A stretch of DNA of 64,000 bases from assembly GCF_026339995.1 (NCBI RefSeq), contig NZ_JAPEPT010000007.1:124001-188000 (forward strand), given 5' to 3'. Positions within the stretch are counted from its first letter, which is position 1, and each line of letters begins with the position of its first letter. Of the stretch, positions 9,710-19,001 are shown in pieces. The notes under the pieces were generated by a model. It was not told the DNA's origin. It was given only the letters and a program-made list of their open reading frames with translations, and searched no databases. Origin of the DNA: Streptomyces sp. NBC_01481. GTDB taxonomy: Bacteria; Actinomycetota; Actinomycetes; Streptomycetales; Streptomycetaceae. The translations under genes and the position numbers were made by a program.

Positions 9710-10099
9710 GGTCATCGCGCATTTCCTCGCGAAAGTCGGTCCTGCGGGCATGCCGCGGGCACCTGCCGCGGCAGAAATTGGCTGGTGGTTGCCAAGAAGG
9801 GCTTGTCGTGCCAGGCTGCGCCAGTAAGAATGATCTCTACGCCCCCTGGGCCCCGCTGAGAGGCTTCGCCGCACGTTCCGCGGCCGTACGCCCCCGGGTT
9901 TGCCCGCCGACGCGGGGCGTGATCGTGTTGACCGTCAAACTTTTTGGTGAGACTCTGGAAGCCCCGCGCACCTTAGCTGTTTGGCAGTAAGAACCGCAGC
10001 CGTATTCAGCACTAACAAGCACTGTCGAGCACCGCGGGTGCGAATCCCTCACGACCCACACCGCTTCGGTCGGTCACTCAGTGTGGAGGACCATCCATC
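9710..10099 (+). other. Intergenic region, 390 bp, no gene seen
   Basis: No reading frame here has convincing codon bias on either strand. The part near 9925-10000 is less GC-rich (a TTGACC at about 9929 and a run of T) and may hold the promoter of the small gene at 10100. A good ribosome binding site, GGAGG, is at about 10084. Confidence 0.5.
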
Positions 10100-10318
10100 A
10101 TGGCAAAGGCGCTTCTCGGTTACGTCGGCGGTAACGACCCGCGACTCCTCGCCGAGATGCGACGGCTTCAGCAGCGCGTCCAGGACCTCGAATCCGAGCT
10201 TGTACGGATTCAGTCCGAGAACGACGCGCTCAACGCTGCCGTCGCTCAGCACCCTGGAGAGTCGTTGCTCGAAGGCATCGACATCGACGTACCCCAGGCG
10301 GAGCCTGCGCTCACCTGA
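10100..10318 (+). CDS. Small conserved coiled-coil protein, function unknown
   Basis: A 72-residue protein starting MAKALLGYVGG. Residues about 17-50 form a predicted coiled coil (MRRLQQRVQDLESELVRIQ), then a short acidic tail. It is conserved at this position in streptomycetes, which supports it being a real gene despite its size; GGAGG lies ahead of the ATG. It is closed off by a strong terminator at 10359-10380, so it is likely monocistronic. I know of no function. Confidence 0.85.
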   Translation: MAKALLGYVGGNDPRLLAEMRRLQQRVQDLESELVRIQSENDALNAAVAQHPGESLLEGIDIDVPQAEPALT

Positions 10319-10358
10319 GCACGGCGTTCGCTGGAGAATCATCGCGCACAAGATATGC

Positions 10359-10392
10359 AAGGGACGCCTCGGCGTCCCTTCTTTCTTTTGCG
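10359..10392 (+). terminator. Rho-independent terminator after the small coiled-coil gene
   Basis: A perfect 10-bp stem AAGGGACGCC / GGCGTCCCTT separated by TC, followed by CTTCTTTCTTTT. It lies 40 bp after the stop codon at 10318. Confidence 0.85.
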
Positions 10393-10572
10393 CTCCGCCC
10401 CTTACAGTCCTTCCCTTACCGTCTGATGTGCCCTGCACCTTCATAGGTGAAACCGCGAGCACTGTGTCTTCCCGGGGGCAACCCCCGGACCCCCGGCAGA
10501 AAACGCCTCGTGGCGGGCCCGAGCCAACGTGCTCCGGCCTTTCGAGCGAAGCGCACGGTAGAGTCCGGCCGC

Positions 10573-13500
10573 GTGCACCTCAAGGCCATGACCCTGCGCG
10601 GGTTCAAATCCTTCGCGTCCGCCACGACGCTGCGCTTCGAGCCGGGCATCACCTGCGTCGTGGGGCCCAACGGGTCGGGCAAGTCCAATGTGGTGGACGC
10701 GCTCTCCTGGGTCATGGGTGAGCAGGGGGCCAAGTCGCTGCGCGGCGGCAAGATGGAGGACGTCATCTTCGCCGGGACGACCGGGCGGCCCCCGCTGGGC
10801 CGCGCCGAGGTCTCCCTCACCATCGACAACTCCGACGGCGCGCTCCCCATCGACTACGCCGAAGTCACCATCACACGGATCATGTTCCGCAACGGCGGAA
10901 GCGAGTACCAGCTCAACGGCGACACCTGCCGGCTCCTCGACATCCAGGAGCTGCTGTCCGACTCCGGCATCGGCCGCGAGATGCACGTCATCGTCGGCCA
11001 GGGCCAGCTCGACTCCGTACTGCACGCCGATCCGATGGGACGCAGGGCCTTCATCGAGGAGGCCGCGGGCGTCCTCAAGCACCGTAAGCGCAAGGAGAAG
11101 GCGCTGCGGAAGCTTGACGCGATGCAGGCCAACCTCGCGCGCGTACAGGATCTGACCGACGAACTGCGCCGCCAGCTCAAGCCGCTGGGACGGCAGGCCG
11201 CCGTCGCCCGGCGGGCCGCCGTGATCCAGGCCGATCTGCGTGACGCCCGGCTGCGGCTGCTCGCCGACGATCTCGTACGGCTGCGCGAGGCGCTGCGCAG
11301 CGAGATCGCCGACGAGGCCGCGCTGAAGGAACGTAAGGACGCGGCCGAGGCGGAGCTCAAGGCCGCGCTGACGCGCGAGGCGGAGCTGGAGGACGAGGTA
11401 CGGCGGCTCGCGCCACGGCTGCAGCAGGCCCAGCAGAGCTGGTACGAGCTCTCCCAGCTGGCCGAGCGGGTGCGCGGCACGATCTCGCTGGCCGACGCGC
11501 GGGTCAAGAGCGCGAGCGCCGTGCCCGCGGACGAACGGCGCGGCCGCGACCCGGAGGACATGGAGCGCGAGGCCGCCAGGATCCGTGAGCAGGAGGCGGA
11601 GCTGGAGGCCGCGCTGGAGGCGGCCGAGCGCGCCCTGGAGGACACCGTCGCCCACCGCGCCGAGCTGGAGCGGGAGTTGACGGTCGAGGAGCGGCGGCTC
11701 AAGGACGTCGCCCGGGCGATCGCCGACCGGCGCGAGGGTCTTGCCCGGCTCAACGGCCAGGTCAACGCGGCACGCAGCAGGGCCGCTTCGGCGCAGGCCG
11801 AGATCGACCGGCTGGCCGCCGCACGCGACGAGGCCCAGGAGCGGGCCGTCGCCGCGCAGGAGGAGTACGAGCAGCTCAAGGCCGAGGTCGACGGGCTCGA
11901 CGCCGATGACTCCGCGCTCGGCGAGCAGCACGACGCGGCCAAGCGGGAGCTGTCCGAGGCGGAGGCCGCACTCGGCGCGGCCCGTGAGGCGCTCACCGCC
12001 GCCGAACGCAAGCGCGCCGCCGTCGCCGCCCGCCGTGAAGCACTCGCCCTGGGCCTGCGCCGCAAGGACGGCACGGGCGCGCTGCTCGCCGCGAAGGACC
12101 GGTTGAGCGGACTGCTGGGACCGGCGTCGGAGCTGCTGACGGTGGCCACCGGCTACGAGGTTGCGGTGGCCGCGGCGCTCGGCGCGGCCGCGGACGCCGT
12201 GGCCGTGTCCAGCCCGGCGACGGCCGCCGAAGCGCTGCGGCTGCTGCGCAAGGCCGACGCCGGGCGCGCCGCGATACTGCTGAGCGGCGCCCCGGAGTCC
12301 GCGGCGCCCGAGCGGCGCCCGGACGGTTCCCCGTACGCGGCCGATCTGGTGCGCGGGCCCGAGGAGCTGATGCCCGCCGTGCGCAGACTGCTCCGGGGCA
12401 TCGTCGTCGTCGGGACGCTGGAGGACGCCGAGGATCTGGTCTACGGGCGGCCCGAACTCACCGCCGTGACCGCCGAGGGCGACGTCCTCGGCGCGCACTT
12501 CGCGCAGGGTGGCTCCGCCGGTGCGCCCAGCCTGCTGGAGGTGCAGGCATCCGTCGACGAGGCCGCCGCCGAGCTGGAGGAGCTGGCCGTCCAGTGCGAG
12601 GAACTGGCCGCCACCCAGCAGCAGGCCACCGCCCGCCGCCGCGAATGCGCCGCGCTGGTCGAGGAGCTGGGGGAGCGCCGCCGAGCCGCAGACCGCGAGA
12701 AGTCCGCGGTGTCGGGGCAGCTCGGGCGGCTCGCCGGCCAGGCGCGCGGCGCCGCGGGCGAGGCCGAGCGGACGACCGCGGCCGTGGCCCGGGCGCAGGA
12801 GGCGCTGGAGCGGGCTCGCGAGGAGGCCGAGGAGCTGGCCGAGCGGCTGCTGGTCGCCGAGGAGGCTCCCGCCGAGGAGGAACCGGACACGCATGTACGG
12901 GACCGGCTCGCGGCCGACGGCGCCAACGCCCGCCAGACCGAGATGGAGGCCCGCCTCCAGGTCCGTACGCACGAGGAGCGCGTCAAGGGGCTCGCGGGAC
13001 GCGCGGACTCGCTCGACCGGGGAGCGCGCGCCGAGCGCGAGGCGCGGGTGCGGGCCGAACAGCGGCGCGCCCGGCTGCGCCACGAGGCGGAGGTGGCCTC
13101 CGCGGTGGCGAGCGGCGCCCGCCAGCTGCTGGCCCATGTCGAGGTCTCCCTCGTGCGCGCCGAGGCGGAACGGGTCGCCGCCGAGGCGGCCAAGGCCGAG
13201 CGCGAACAGGATCTGAGCGCCGCCCGCAACCAGGGGCGCGACCTCAAGGGCGAGCTCGACAAGCTGACCGACTCGGTGCACCGCGGCGAGGTGCTCGGGG
13301 CCGAAAAGCGGCTGCGGATCGAGCAGTTGGAGACCAAGGCTCTGGAGGAGCTCGGCGTGGAACCGGCCGGGCTGATCTCGGAGTACGGGCCCGACCAGCT
13401 GGTGCCGCCCTCACCGCCCGCCGAGGGCGAGGAACTGCCGGAGGACCCCGAGCACCCGCGGAACCTGCCGAAACCTTTCGCACGCGGCGAGCAGGAGAAG

Positions 13501-14127
13501 CGCCTCAGGTCCGCCGAACGCGCCTACCAGCAGCTCGGGAAGGTGAATCCGCTCGCGCTGGAGGAGTTCTCGGCACTGGAGGAGCGCCACAAGTTCCTCT
13601 CCGAGCAGCTCGAAGACCTCAAGAAGACCAGGACCGACCTCCTTCAGGTGATCAAGGAGGTCGACGAGCGCGTCGAGCAGGTCTTCACCGATGCGTACCG
13701 GGACACCGCCCGCGAGTTCGAGGGCGTTTTCTCGCGGCTCTTCCCCGGTGGTGAGGGACGGCTGATTCTGACCGATCCCGACAACATGCTCACCACGGGT
13801 GTGGATGTCGAGGCCAGGCCGCCCGGCAAGAAGGTGAAAAGGCTCTCGCTGCTCTCGGGCGGGGAGCGGTCGCTGACCGCGGTGGCGCTGCTCGTGTCGA
13901 TCTTCAAGGCCCGGCCGAGCCCGTTCTATGTCATGGACGAGGTCGAGGCGGCGCTCGACGACACCAACCTCCAGCGGCTGATCCGGATCATGCAGGAGCT
14001 CCAGGAGTCCTCGCAGCTGATCGTGATCACGCACCAGAAGCGGACGATGGAGGTCGCGGACGCGCTGTACGGCGTGTCCATGCAGGGTGACGGCGTCTCC
14101 AAGGTCATCAGTCAGCGCCTTCGCTGA
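10573..14127 (+). CDS. smc: Chromosome segregation protein SMC
   Basis: An 1184-residue SMC ATPase that, with ScpA/ScpB, compacts and helps segregate the chromosome. The N-terminal head has the Walker A motif GPNGSGKSN (31-39). Long coiled coils follow on both sides of a hinge (about 510-660). The C-terminal head has the ABC signature LSGGERSLTA and the Walker B segment FYVMDEVEAALD. The GTG at 10573 gives the family N-terminus (MHLKAMTLRGFKSF); the frame is open further upstream but without homology. Monocistronic, before the sugar permease. Confidence 0.96.
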   Translation: MHLKAMTLRGFKSFASATTLRFEPGITCVVGPNGSGKSNVVDALSWVMGEQGAKSLRGGKMEDVIFAGTTGRPPLGRAEVSLTIDNSDGALPIDYAEVTITRIMFRNGGSEYQLNGDTCRLLDIQELLSDSGIGREMHVIVGQGQLDSVLHADPMGRRAFIEEAAGVLKHRKRKEKALRKLDAMQANLARVQDLTDELRRQLKPLGRQAAVARRAAVIQADLRDARLRLLADDLVRLREALRSEIADEAALKERKDAAEAELKAALTREAELEDEVRRLAPRLQQAQQSWYELSQLAERVRGTISLADARVKSASAVPADERRGRDPEDMEREAARIREQEAELEAALEAAERALEDTVAHRAELERELTVEERRLKDVARAIADRREGLARLNGQVNAARSRAASAQAEIDRLAAARDEAQERAVAAQEEYEQLKAEVDGLDADDSALGEQHDAAKRELSEAEAALGAAREALTAAERKRAAVAARREALALGLRRKDGTGALLAAKDRLSGLLGPASELLTVATGYEVAVAAALGAAADAVAVSSPATAAEALRLLRKADAGRAAILLSGAPESAAPERRPDGSPYAADLVRGPEELMPAVRRLLRGIVVVGTLEDAEDLVYGRPELTAVTAEGDVLGAHFAQGGSAGAPSLLEVQASVDEAAAELEELAVQCEELAATQQQATARRRECAALVEELGERRRAADREKSAVSGQLGRLAGQARGAAGEAERTTAAVARAQEALERAREEAEELAERLLVAEEAPAEEEPDTHVRDRLAADGANARQTEMEARLQVRTHEERVKGLAGRADSLDRGARAEREARVRAEQRRARLRHEAEVASAVASGARQLLAHVEVSLVRAEAERVAAEAAKAEREQDLSAARNQGRDLKGELDKLTDSVHRGEVLGAEKRLRIEQLETKALEELGVEPAGLISEYGPDQLVPPSPPAEGEELPEDPEHPRNLPKPFARGEQEKRLRSAERAYQQLGKVNPLALEEFSALEERHKFLSEQLEDLKKTRTDLLQVIKEVDERVEQVFTDAYRDTAREFEGVFSRLFPGGEGRLILTDPDNMLTTGVDVEARPPGKKVKRLSLLSGGERSLTAVALLVSIFKARPSPFYVMDEVEAALDDTNLQRLIRIMQELQESSQLIVITHQKRTMEVADALYGVSMQGDGVSKVISQRLR

Positions 14128-14211
14128 CGCTTCTTCCACACGGTGAACACTTCTTCAACACTTGAATGAAGACTGAGATCGATGTTGCGCGAGTCGGCTT
14201 GATCTCCCCTC

Positions 14212-14239
14212 TTGACTTCGAAACTTGAACGAATAGTCT
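14212..14239 (+). promoter_or_regulatory. Probable sigma-70-type promoter of the sugar permease gene
   Basis: TTGACT (14212-14217) and TAGTCT (14234-14239) are separated by 16 bp, a good match to the streptomycete housekeeping promoter. The window around it is unusually AT-rich for this genome. Transcription would begin at about 14246, inside the palindrome described next. Confidence 0.6.
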
Positions 14240-14241
14240 CT

Positions 14242-14251
14242 GCAACGTTGC
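14242..14251. promoter_or_regulatory. LacI/GalR-type operator palindrome
   Basis: GCAACGTTGC is a perfect 10-bp palindrome with the central CG step typical of LacI-family operators. It overlaps the predicted transcription start of the permease gene, where a bound repressor would block initiation. The regulator is not encoded nearby. Confidence 0.5.
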
Positions 14252-14347
14252 TTTTACCTTCAAGTGGTGGGCGGCGGCTTGTTGTACGCCGCTTGAAGGG
14301 CTCGCCCCCCACGCCCGGCGGCGCTGCCGGACGCCCGAGGAGTACAT

Positions 14348-15769
14348 GTGACCAGCACCGCGCAGCCACCACCTGTATCGGGAGCCCGTGAGGCCCACCC
14401 CGACCACCTCGGCCATGTCATCTTCATCACGGCCGCCGCCGCGATGGGCGGTTTCCTCTTCGGCTACGACAGTTCGGTCATCAACGGCGCTGTCGAGGCC
14501 ATCCGCGACCGCTACGACATAGGCTCCGGAACGCTCGCCCAGGTCATCGCGGTCGCCCTGATCGGCTGCGCCATCGGCGCCGCCACCGCCGGCCGGATCG
14601 CAGACCGCATCGGCCGCATCCGCTGTATGCAGATCGCCGCCGCGCTCTTCACCGTCAGCGCTGTCGGCTCCTGCGTCCCCTTCGCCCTCTGGGACCTCGC
14701 CTTCTGGCGCATCGTCGGCGGTTTCGCCATCGGCATGGCATCGGTCATCGGCCCGGCCTATATCGCCGAGGTCTCCCCGCCCGCCTACCGCGGCCGGCTC
14801 GCCTCCTTCCAGCAGGCCGCGATCGTCATCGGCATCGCCGTGTCCCAGCTGGTGAACTACGGCATCCTGCAGCTCGCCGACGGTGAGCAGCGCGGCGAGA
14901 TCGCCGGGCTCGAGGCCTGGCAGTGGATGCTCGGCGTCATGGTCGTGCCCGCGGTGCTCTACGGACTGCTCTCCTTCGCGATCCCCGAGTCGCCCCGCTT
15001 CCTGATCTCCGTCGGCAGGACCGACCGGGCGAAGGAGGTCCTCGGCGAGGTCGAGGGCCACAGCGTGGACCTGGACGCCCGCGTCGCCGAGATCGACCTG
15101 GCAATGCGCAGCGAGCACAAGTCGACCTTCAAGGACCTGCTGGGCAGCCGCTTGGGCTTCCTGCCCATCGTCTGGGTCGGCATCGGACTCTCGGTCTTCC
15201 AGCAGCTCGTCGGCATCAACGTCGCGTTCTACTACTCCTCGACGCTGTGGCAGTCCGTCGGCATCGACCCGACCGATTCGTTCCTCTACTCCTTCACCAC
15301 CTCGATCATCAACATCATCGGCACCGTGATCGCGATGGTCTTCGTGGACAGGGTCGGCCGCCGCCCGCTCGCCCTCATCGGCTCGGCCGGCATGGCGATC
15401 GCGCTGGCCTTCGAGGCCTGGGCCTTCTCCGCCGATCTCGTCGACGGCAAGCTGCCCACCACCCAGGGCGTCGTGGCCCTGGTCGCCGCCCATGTCTTCG
15501 TGCTCTTCTTCGCGCTCTCCTGGGGCGTTGTGGTCTGGGTCTTCCTGGGCGAGATGTTCCCCAACCGGATCCGCGCCGCGGCGCTCGGCGTCGCCGCCTC
15601 CGCCCAGTGGATCGCCAACTGGGCCATCACCGCGAGCTTCCCGAGCCTGTCGGACTGGAACCTCTCGGGCACGTACGTCATCTACACAGCCTTCGCCGTG
15701 CTCTCGATCCCCTTCGTGCTCAGGTACGTCAAGGAGACGAAGGGCAAGGCGTTGGAGGAGATGGGCTAA
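14348..15769 (+). CDS. glcP: Sugar porter MFS permease, probable glucose permease GlcP
   Basis: A 473-residue major facilitator of the sugar porter family with 12 hydrophobic segments. It shows the family signatures GRIADRIGR after helix 2, PESPRF after helix 6, FQQLVGINVAFYYS in helix 7 and DRVGRRPL after helix 8. In S. coelicolor the gene at this place (glcP1, SCO5578) encodes the main glucose:H+ symporter that feeds glucokinase and carbon catabolite control; synteny supports the same role here. The GTG at 14348 is preceded by GAGGAG. A promoter and operator-like palindrome lie 100 bp upstream, so sugar-dependent control is likely. Confidence 0.88.
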   Translation: MTSTAQPPPVSGAREAHPDHLGHVIFITAAAAMGGFLFGYDSSVINGAVEAIRDRYDIGSGTLAQVIAVALIGCAIGAATAGRIADRIGRIRCMQIAAALFTVSAVGSCVPFALWDLAFWRIVGGFAIGMASVIGPAYIAEVSPPAYRGRLASFQQAAIVIGIAVSQLVNYGILQLADGEQRGEIAGLEAWQWMLGVMVVPAVLYGLLSFAIPESPRFLISVGRTDRAKEVLGEVEGHSVDLDARVAEIDLAMRSEHKSTFKDLLGSRLGFLPIVWVGIGLSVFQQLVGINVAFYYSSTLWQSVGIDPTDSFLYSFTTSIINIIGTVIAMVFVDRVGRRPLALIGSAGMAIALAFEAWAFSADLVDGKLPTTQGVVALVAAHVFVLFFALSWGVVVWVFLGEMFPNRIRAAALGVAASAQWIANWAITASFPSLSDWNLSGTYVIYTAFAVLSIPFVLRYVKETKGKALEEMG

Positions 15770-15797
15770 TCCCCGCTGCCCCTCTCCTTGCCACGGA

Positions 15798-15830
15798 ACT
15801 GCCCCGGCTCATCCAGTGAGCCGGGGCAGT
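15798..15830. terminator. Bidirectional terminator between the convergent permease and oxidoreductase genes
   Basis: A perfect 14-bp stem, ACTGCCCCGGCTCA / TGAGCCGGGGCAGT, with the 5-base loop TCCAG. It includes the stop codon of the reverse-strand gene ending at 15809, and also terminates the forward permease gene. Confidence 0.8.
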
Positions 15831-16780
15831 ACCTGTTCGCACATCAGCTGCAGGCTGCGCCAGCCCTCGTCCACCGGCATGCCGCCGCACAGCGGATGCA
15901 GTACGAGACTCTCGGCGCCCAGCGCCACGCACTCGTCCGGCGTGACGATCCGGTACACGCCCTCGGCGCGGAGCTCGTCGACGGTGGTGGCGGCGGACTT
16001 CACCGCCGAGCGGATGTCCTTGGACTGCCACGAGGCGTACATCCGGGCCTCGTGCAGGAAGTGCTTTCCGTATTCGGCCCAGGTGCGGTCCGGGTCGTCG
16101 GACAGATGCAGGAGCGGCGTCTTCTCGGCGGGCATCATCGTCCAGCCCTCGGTGCCGTATTCGGCGAGCCTGTCCTGGTAGTACGCCTGAAGTTCCGGCA
16201 GATGCGCGCTCGGGAAGAACGGCAGCCCGAGGCGGGCGGCGCGGCGGGCCGCCGCCTTCGACGAGCCGCCGACGAGCAGCAGCGGGTGGGGCTGGGTGTA
16301 CGGGCGCGGGGTGACCCGTACCGTACGGCCCTCGTAGGTGAAGGGCTCGCCCGTCCATGCCTTGAGGAGGGTCTCCAGGAGCAGATCCTGGATCTTGCCG
16401 CGCCTGCCCCAGTCGACGCCGTGGGCCTCGTACTCCTCGGGCCGGTAGCCGATGCCCGCGACAGTGACCAGTCGTCCTTTGCCGATCAGGTCGAGCACGG
16501 CGATGTCCTCGGCCAGCCGCAGCGGATCGTAGAGCGGGCCGATGATCGCGGAGACGGTGACCGCGATACGGCGGGTGGACCCGAGGACCGCGCCGGCGAA
16601 GACGAACGGGGAGGGCAGCCAGTTGTTGCCGGCGCCGTGGTGCTCCTCGGTCTGGATGGTGTCGATGCCGCGGTCGTCGGCGTACGCGGCCATCTCCAGG
16701 GCGGCGCGATAGCGGGCCGCGAGGGTCTCGGGTGTCGCGTCGGGATCGACGAGATTGAAGCGGGCCACCGTGAAGGCCAT
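15809..16780 (-). CDS. LLM-class flavin/F420-dependent oxidoreductase
   Basis: A 323-residue luciferase-like monooxygenase fold protein (TIM barrel). Recognisable blocks are IQTEEHHGAGNNWLPSPFV near the N-terminus, LGSTRRIAVTVSAIIGPLY, and LLVGGSSKAAARRAARLGL in the middle. Actinobacterial members mostly use reduced F420 or FMN; the substrate cannot be told. It stands alone, convergent with the sugar permease and divergent from ftsY. The ATG at 16780 gives the family's normal N-terminus. Confidence 0.9.
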   Translation of the reverse strand: MAFTVARFNLVDPDATPETLAARYRAALEMAAYADDRGIDTIQTEEHHGAGNNWLPSPFVFAGAVLGSTRRIAVTVSAIIGPLYDPLRLAEDIAVLDLIGKGRLVTVAGIGYRPEEYEAHGVDWGRRGKIQDLLLETLLKAWTGEPFTYEGRTVRVTPRPYTQPHPLLLVGGSSKAAARRAARLGLPFFPSAHLPELQAYYQDRLAEYGTEGWTMMPAEKTPLLHLSDDPDRTWAEYGKHFLHEARMYASWQSKDIRSAVKSAATTVDELRAEGVYRIVTPDECVALGAESLVLHPLCGGMPVDEGWRSLQLMCEQVLPRLTG

Positions 16781-17016
16781 GGGAACGTCCCCCTCCGCAG
16801 CGTATGAGCACGGCGAAGAGGGACGGTAGCTGACGTTGCGTCAGATTGATAGAGCGGCGGACCCGGGTTCTTCGAGCGGCTCGGCGACCACGACGGTGGC
16901 CGCTCAGCCCGGGCTCGCGCACGAGACCGGGCGGCGGACCGGCCCTTCCCGCAGGGCGTGCAGCCCCGCAGCGGGAGCGAACGGCCATCTGCGAGGTCAC
17001 GCATACTGGTCGGGTT

Positions 17017-18222
17017 ATGGAAATCCTCATCCTTGCTGTAGTCATCGCCCTGGTCGCGGTCGGCGCGATCAGCGGGCTCGTGGTCAGCAGCCGCAAGAAG
17101 AAGCAGCTGCCGCCCTCGGCACCGTCGAGCACGCCGACCATCACTGCCCCGCCCGCCGAGCCTCAGGTCGGTGAGGACGCCGCCCCGACGGTCGAGGAGC
17201 CGCGGCGCACGATCGAGGAGGTCGATCTCCCCGACGCCACGGGAGCCACGGCTCCGGTCGTCGTCGAGGAGCCCCTCGCCCCCGAGATCGAGATTCCCGA
17301 GCCGACCGCGGGCCGGCTGGTCCGGCTGCGCGCGCGTCTCGCCCGCTCCCAGAACTCCCTCGGCAAGGGTCTGCTCACGCTCCTGTCGCGCGAGCACCTC
17401 GACGAGGAGACCTGGGAGGAGATCGAGGACACCCTGCTCACCGCGGACGTCGGCGTCGCGCCGACCCAGGAGCTGGTCGAGCGGCTGCGCGAGCGGGTGA
17501 AGGTGCTCGGCACGCGTACGCCCGACGACCTGCGCGGGCTGCTGCGCGAGGAGCTGCTGCACCTCCTCGGCACCGACTTCGACCGCGCGGTGAAGACCGA
17601 GAGCGGTCTGGACACCCCGGGCGTCGTCATGGTCGTCGGTGTCAACGGCACCGGAAAGACCACCACGACCGGAAAGCTGGCGCGGGTGCTCGTCGCGGAC
17701 GGCCGCTCGGTGGTTCTCGGTGCGGCGGACACGTTCCGCGCGGCGGCCGCGGACCAGCTCCAGACCTGGGGCGAGCGGGTCGGCGCGCGCACGGTGCGCG
17801 GGCCCGAGGGCGGCGACCCGGCGTCGGTCGCGTTCGACGCGGTCAAGGAGGGCATCGCCGAGGGCGCGGACGTCGTACTGATCGACACCGCGGGCCGGCT
17901 GCACACCAAGACGGGCCTGATGGACGAGCTCGGCAAGGTCAAGCGCGTCGTCGAGAAGCACGGCCCGCTGGACGAGATCCTGCTGGTCCTGGACGCCACT
18001 ACGGGTCAGAACGGCCTGGTGCAGGCCCGGGTCTTCGCGGAGGTCGTGGACATCACCGGCATCGTGCTGACCAAGCTGGACGGCACGGCCAAGGGCGGCA
18101 TCGTGGTCGCGGTCCAGCGCGAGCTGGGCGTTCCGGTGAAGCTGGTGGGCCTGGGCGAGGGGCCGGACGACCTGGCACCGTTCGAGCCGGAGGCGTTCGT
18201 CGACGCGCTGATCGGCGAGTAG
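17017..18222 (+). CDS. ftsY: Signal recognition particle receptor FtsY
   Basis: A 401-residue SRP GTPase that docks ribosome-SRP complexes at the membrane. Unlike E. coli FtsY it begins with a true membrane segment (residues about 2-25, followed by SSRKKKQ), then an acidic P/E-rich linker. The NG domain starts near 105; G1 is GVNGTGKTT (about 208), G3 DTAGR (about 289) and G4 TKLDG (about 351). The ATG at 17017 is chosen because it starts exactly at the membrane segment. Its partner Ffh is encoded 7 kb downstream. Confidence 0.96.
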   Translation: MEILILAVVIALVAVGAISGLVVSSRKKKQLPPSAPSSTPTITAPPAEPQVGEDAAPTVEEPRRTIEEVDLPDATGATAPVVVEEPLAPEIEIPEPTAGRLVRLRARLARSQNSLGKGLLTLLSREHLDEETWEEIEDTLLTADVGVAPTQELVERLRERVKVLGTRTPDDLRGLLREELLHLLGTDFDRAVKTESGLDTPGVVMVVGVNGTGKTTTTGKLARVLVADGRSVVLGAADTFRAAAADQLQTWGERVGARTVRGPEGGDPASVAFDAVKEGIAEGADVVLIDTAGRLHTKTGLMDELGKVKRVVEKHGPLDEILLVLDATTGQNGLVQARVFAEVVDITGIVLTKLDGTAKGGIVVAVQRELGVPVKLVGLGEGPDDLAPFEPEAFVDALIGE

Positions 18223-18233
18223 CTCGCCCTTTA

Positions 18234-18343
18234 CCGGGGCTCCGCCCCGGACCCCGTATGCGACCTTCGGCCGCATGTCCTCAAACGCCGGACGGGCTGG
18301 ATGTGCGGCAGGGGAGCGGGGGTCCGGGGGGCGGAGCCCCCGG
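18234..18343. repeat. Streptomyces-type extragenic palindromes / bidirectional terminator
   Basis: The convergent gap between ftsY and the primase-like gene holds two GC stem-loops: CCGGGGC-TCC-GCCCCGG (18234-18250) and CCGGGGGGC-GGA-GCCCCCGG (18324-18343), with CTCAAACGCCGGACGGGCTG between them. This combination recurs between convergent genes throughout streptomycete chromosomes. Confidence 0.75.
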
Positions 18344-18344
18344 T

Positions 18345-19001
18345 TCAGGAACGGTGGCAGACGTACGCCAGCGTCCCCAGCAGCAGCCGCGCCTCCGGCG
18401 GCGCCGCCGCCGTGTCCAGCGACGGCGGCCGCAGCCAGCTGACCGGCCCAAGACCCGCGTGGTCCGACGGCGGTGCCGTGATGTGCGCGCCCGGGCCCAG
18501 GCAGTGCAGGTCCAGATCCGCGTCGTCCCAGCCCATCCGGTAGAGCAGCTGCGGGAGTTCGTCGGCCGCGCCCGGCGCGACGAAGAACTGGCAGCGGCCC
18601 TCCGGCGTGGCCGTCACCGGGCCGAGCGGCAGGCCCATCCGCTCCAGGCGCACCAGCGCCCGCCGGCCCGCCGGGGCGGCGACGTCCAGGATGTCGAAGG
18701 TGCGGCCGACCGGCAGCAGCAGCGCCGCGCCCGGTACCCGGGCCCATGCCCTGGCGACCTCGTCCAGCGTGGCGCCCGCGGGGACCTCGGGGGCGAAGCC
18801 GAGTGGATGAGCCCCCGGGGACGCGCAGTCGCCCGCCCCGCAGGAACACTCGCCGGAAGCCGCTCGCGCCCCCGGCGCCACGTCCCAGCCCCACAGCCCC
18901 GTGTACTCCGCCACCACGGTGCACTCCGCGGTGCGCGCACGGCGCCGTGAGCCGGGCCTGATCTGACTGATCCCCCGGCTGCCGCCGATTGTGAAGCCCA
19001 T
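18345..19001 (-). CDS. Bifunctional DNA primase/polymerase-like (prim-pol N-terminal domain) protein
   Basis: A 218-residue protein resembling the N-terminal domain of AEP-type primase/polymerases of plasmids and phages. It has the YTGLWGWDVAPG start, the CSCGAGDCASPGAHPLG cysteine segment and the LLLPVGRTFDILDVAA strand with its acidic residues. No helicase domain follows, so it is a stand-alone short form. Such genes are chromosomal and conserved in streptomycetes at this place; role unknown. The ATG at 19001 has no strong ribosome site visible. Whether it is an active polymerase is uncertain. Confidence 0.8.
   Translation of the reverse strand: MGFTIGGSRGISQIRPGSRRRARTAECTVVAEYTGLWGWDVAPGARAASGECSCGAGDCASPGAHPLGFAPEVPAGATLDEVARAWARVPGAALLLPVGRTFDILDVAAPAGRRALVRLERMGLPLGPVTATPEGRCQFFVAPGAADELPQLLYRMGWDDADLDLHCLGPGAHITAPPSDHAGLGPVSWLRPPSLDTAAAPPEARLLLGTLAYVCHRS

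Noticed and set aside
10441-13281. 946-codon reverse frame over smc
   Set aside because: Shadow of smc caused by high GC; low-complexity L/G/R content and no family match.
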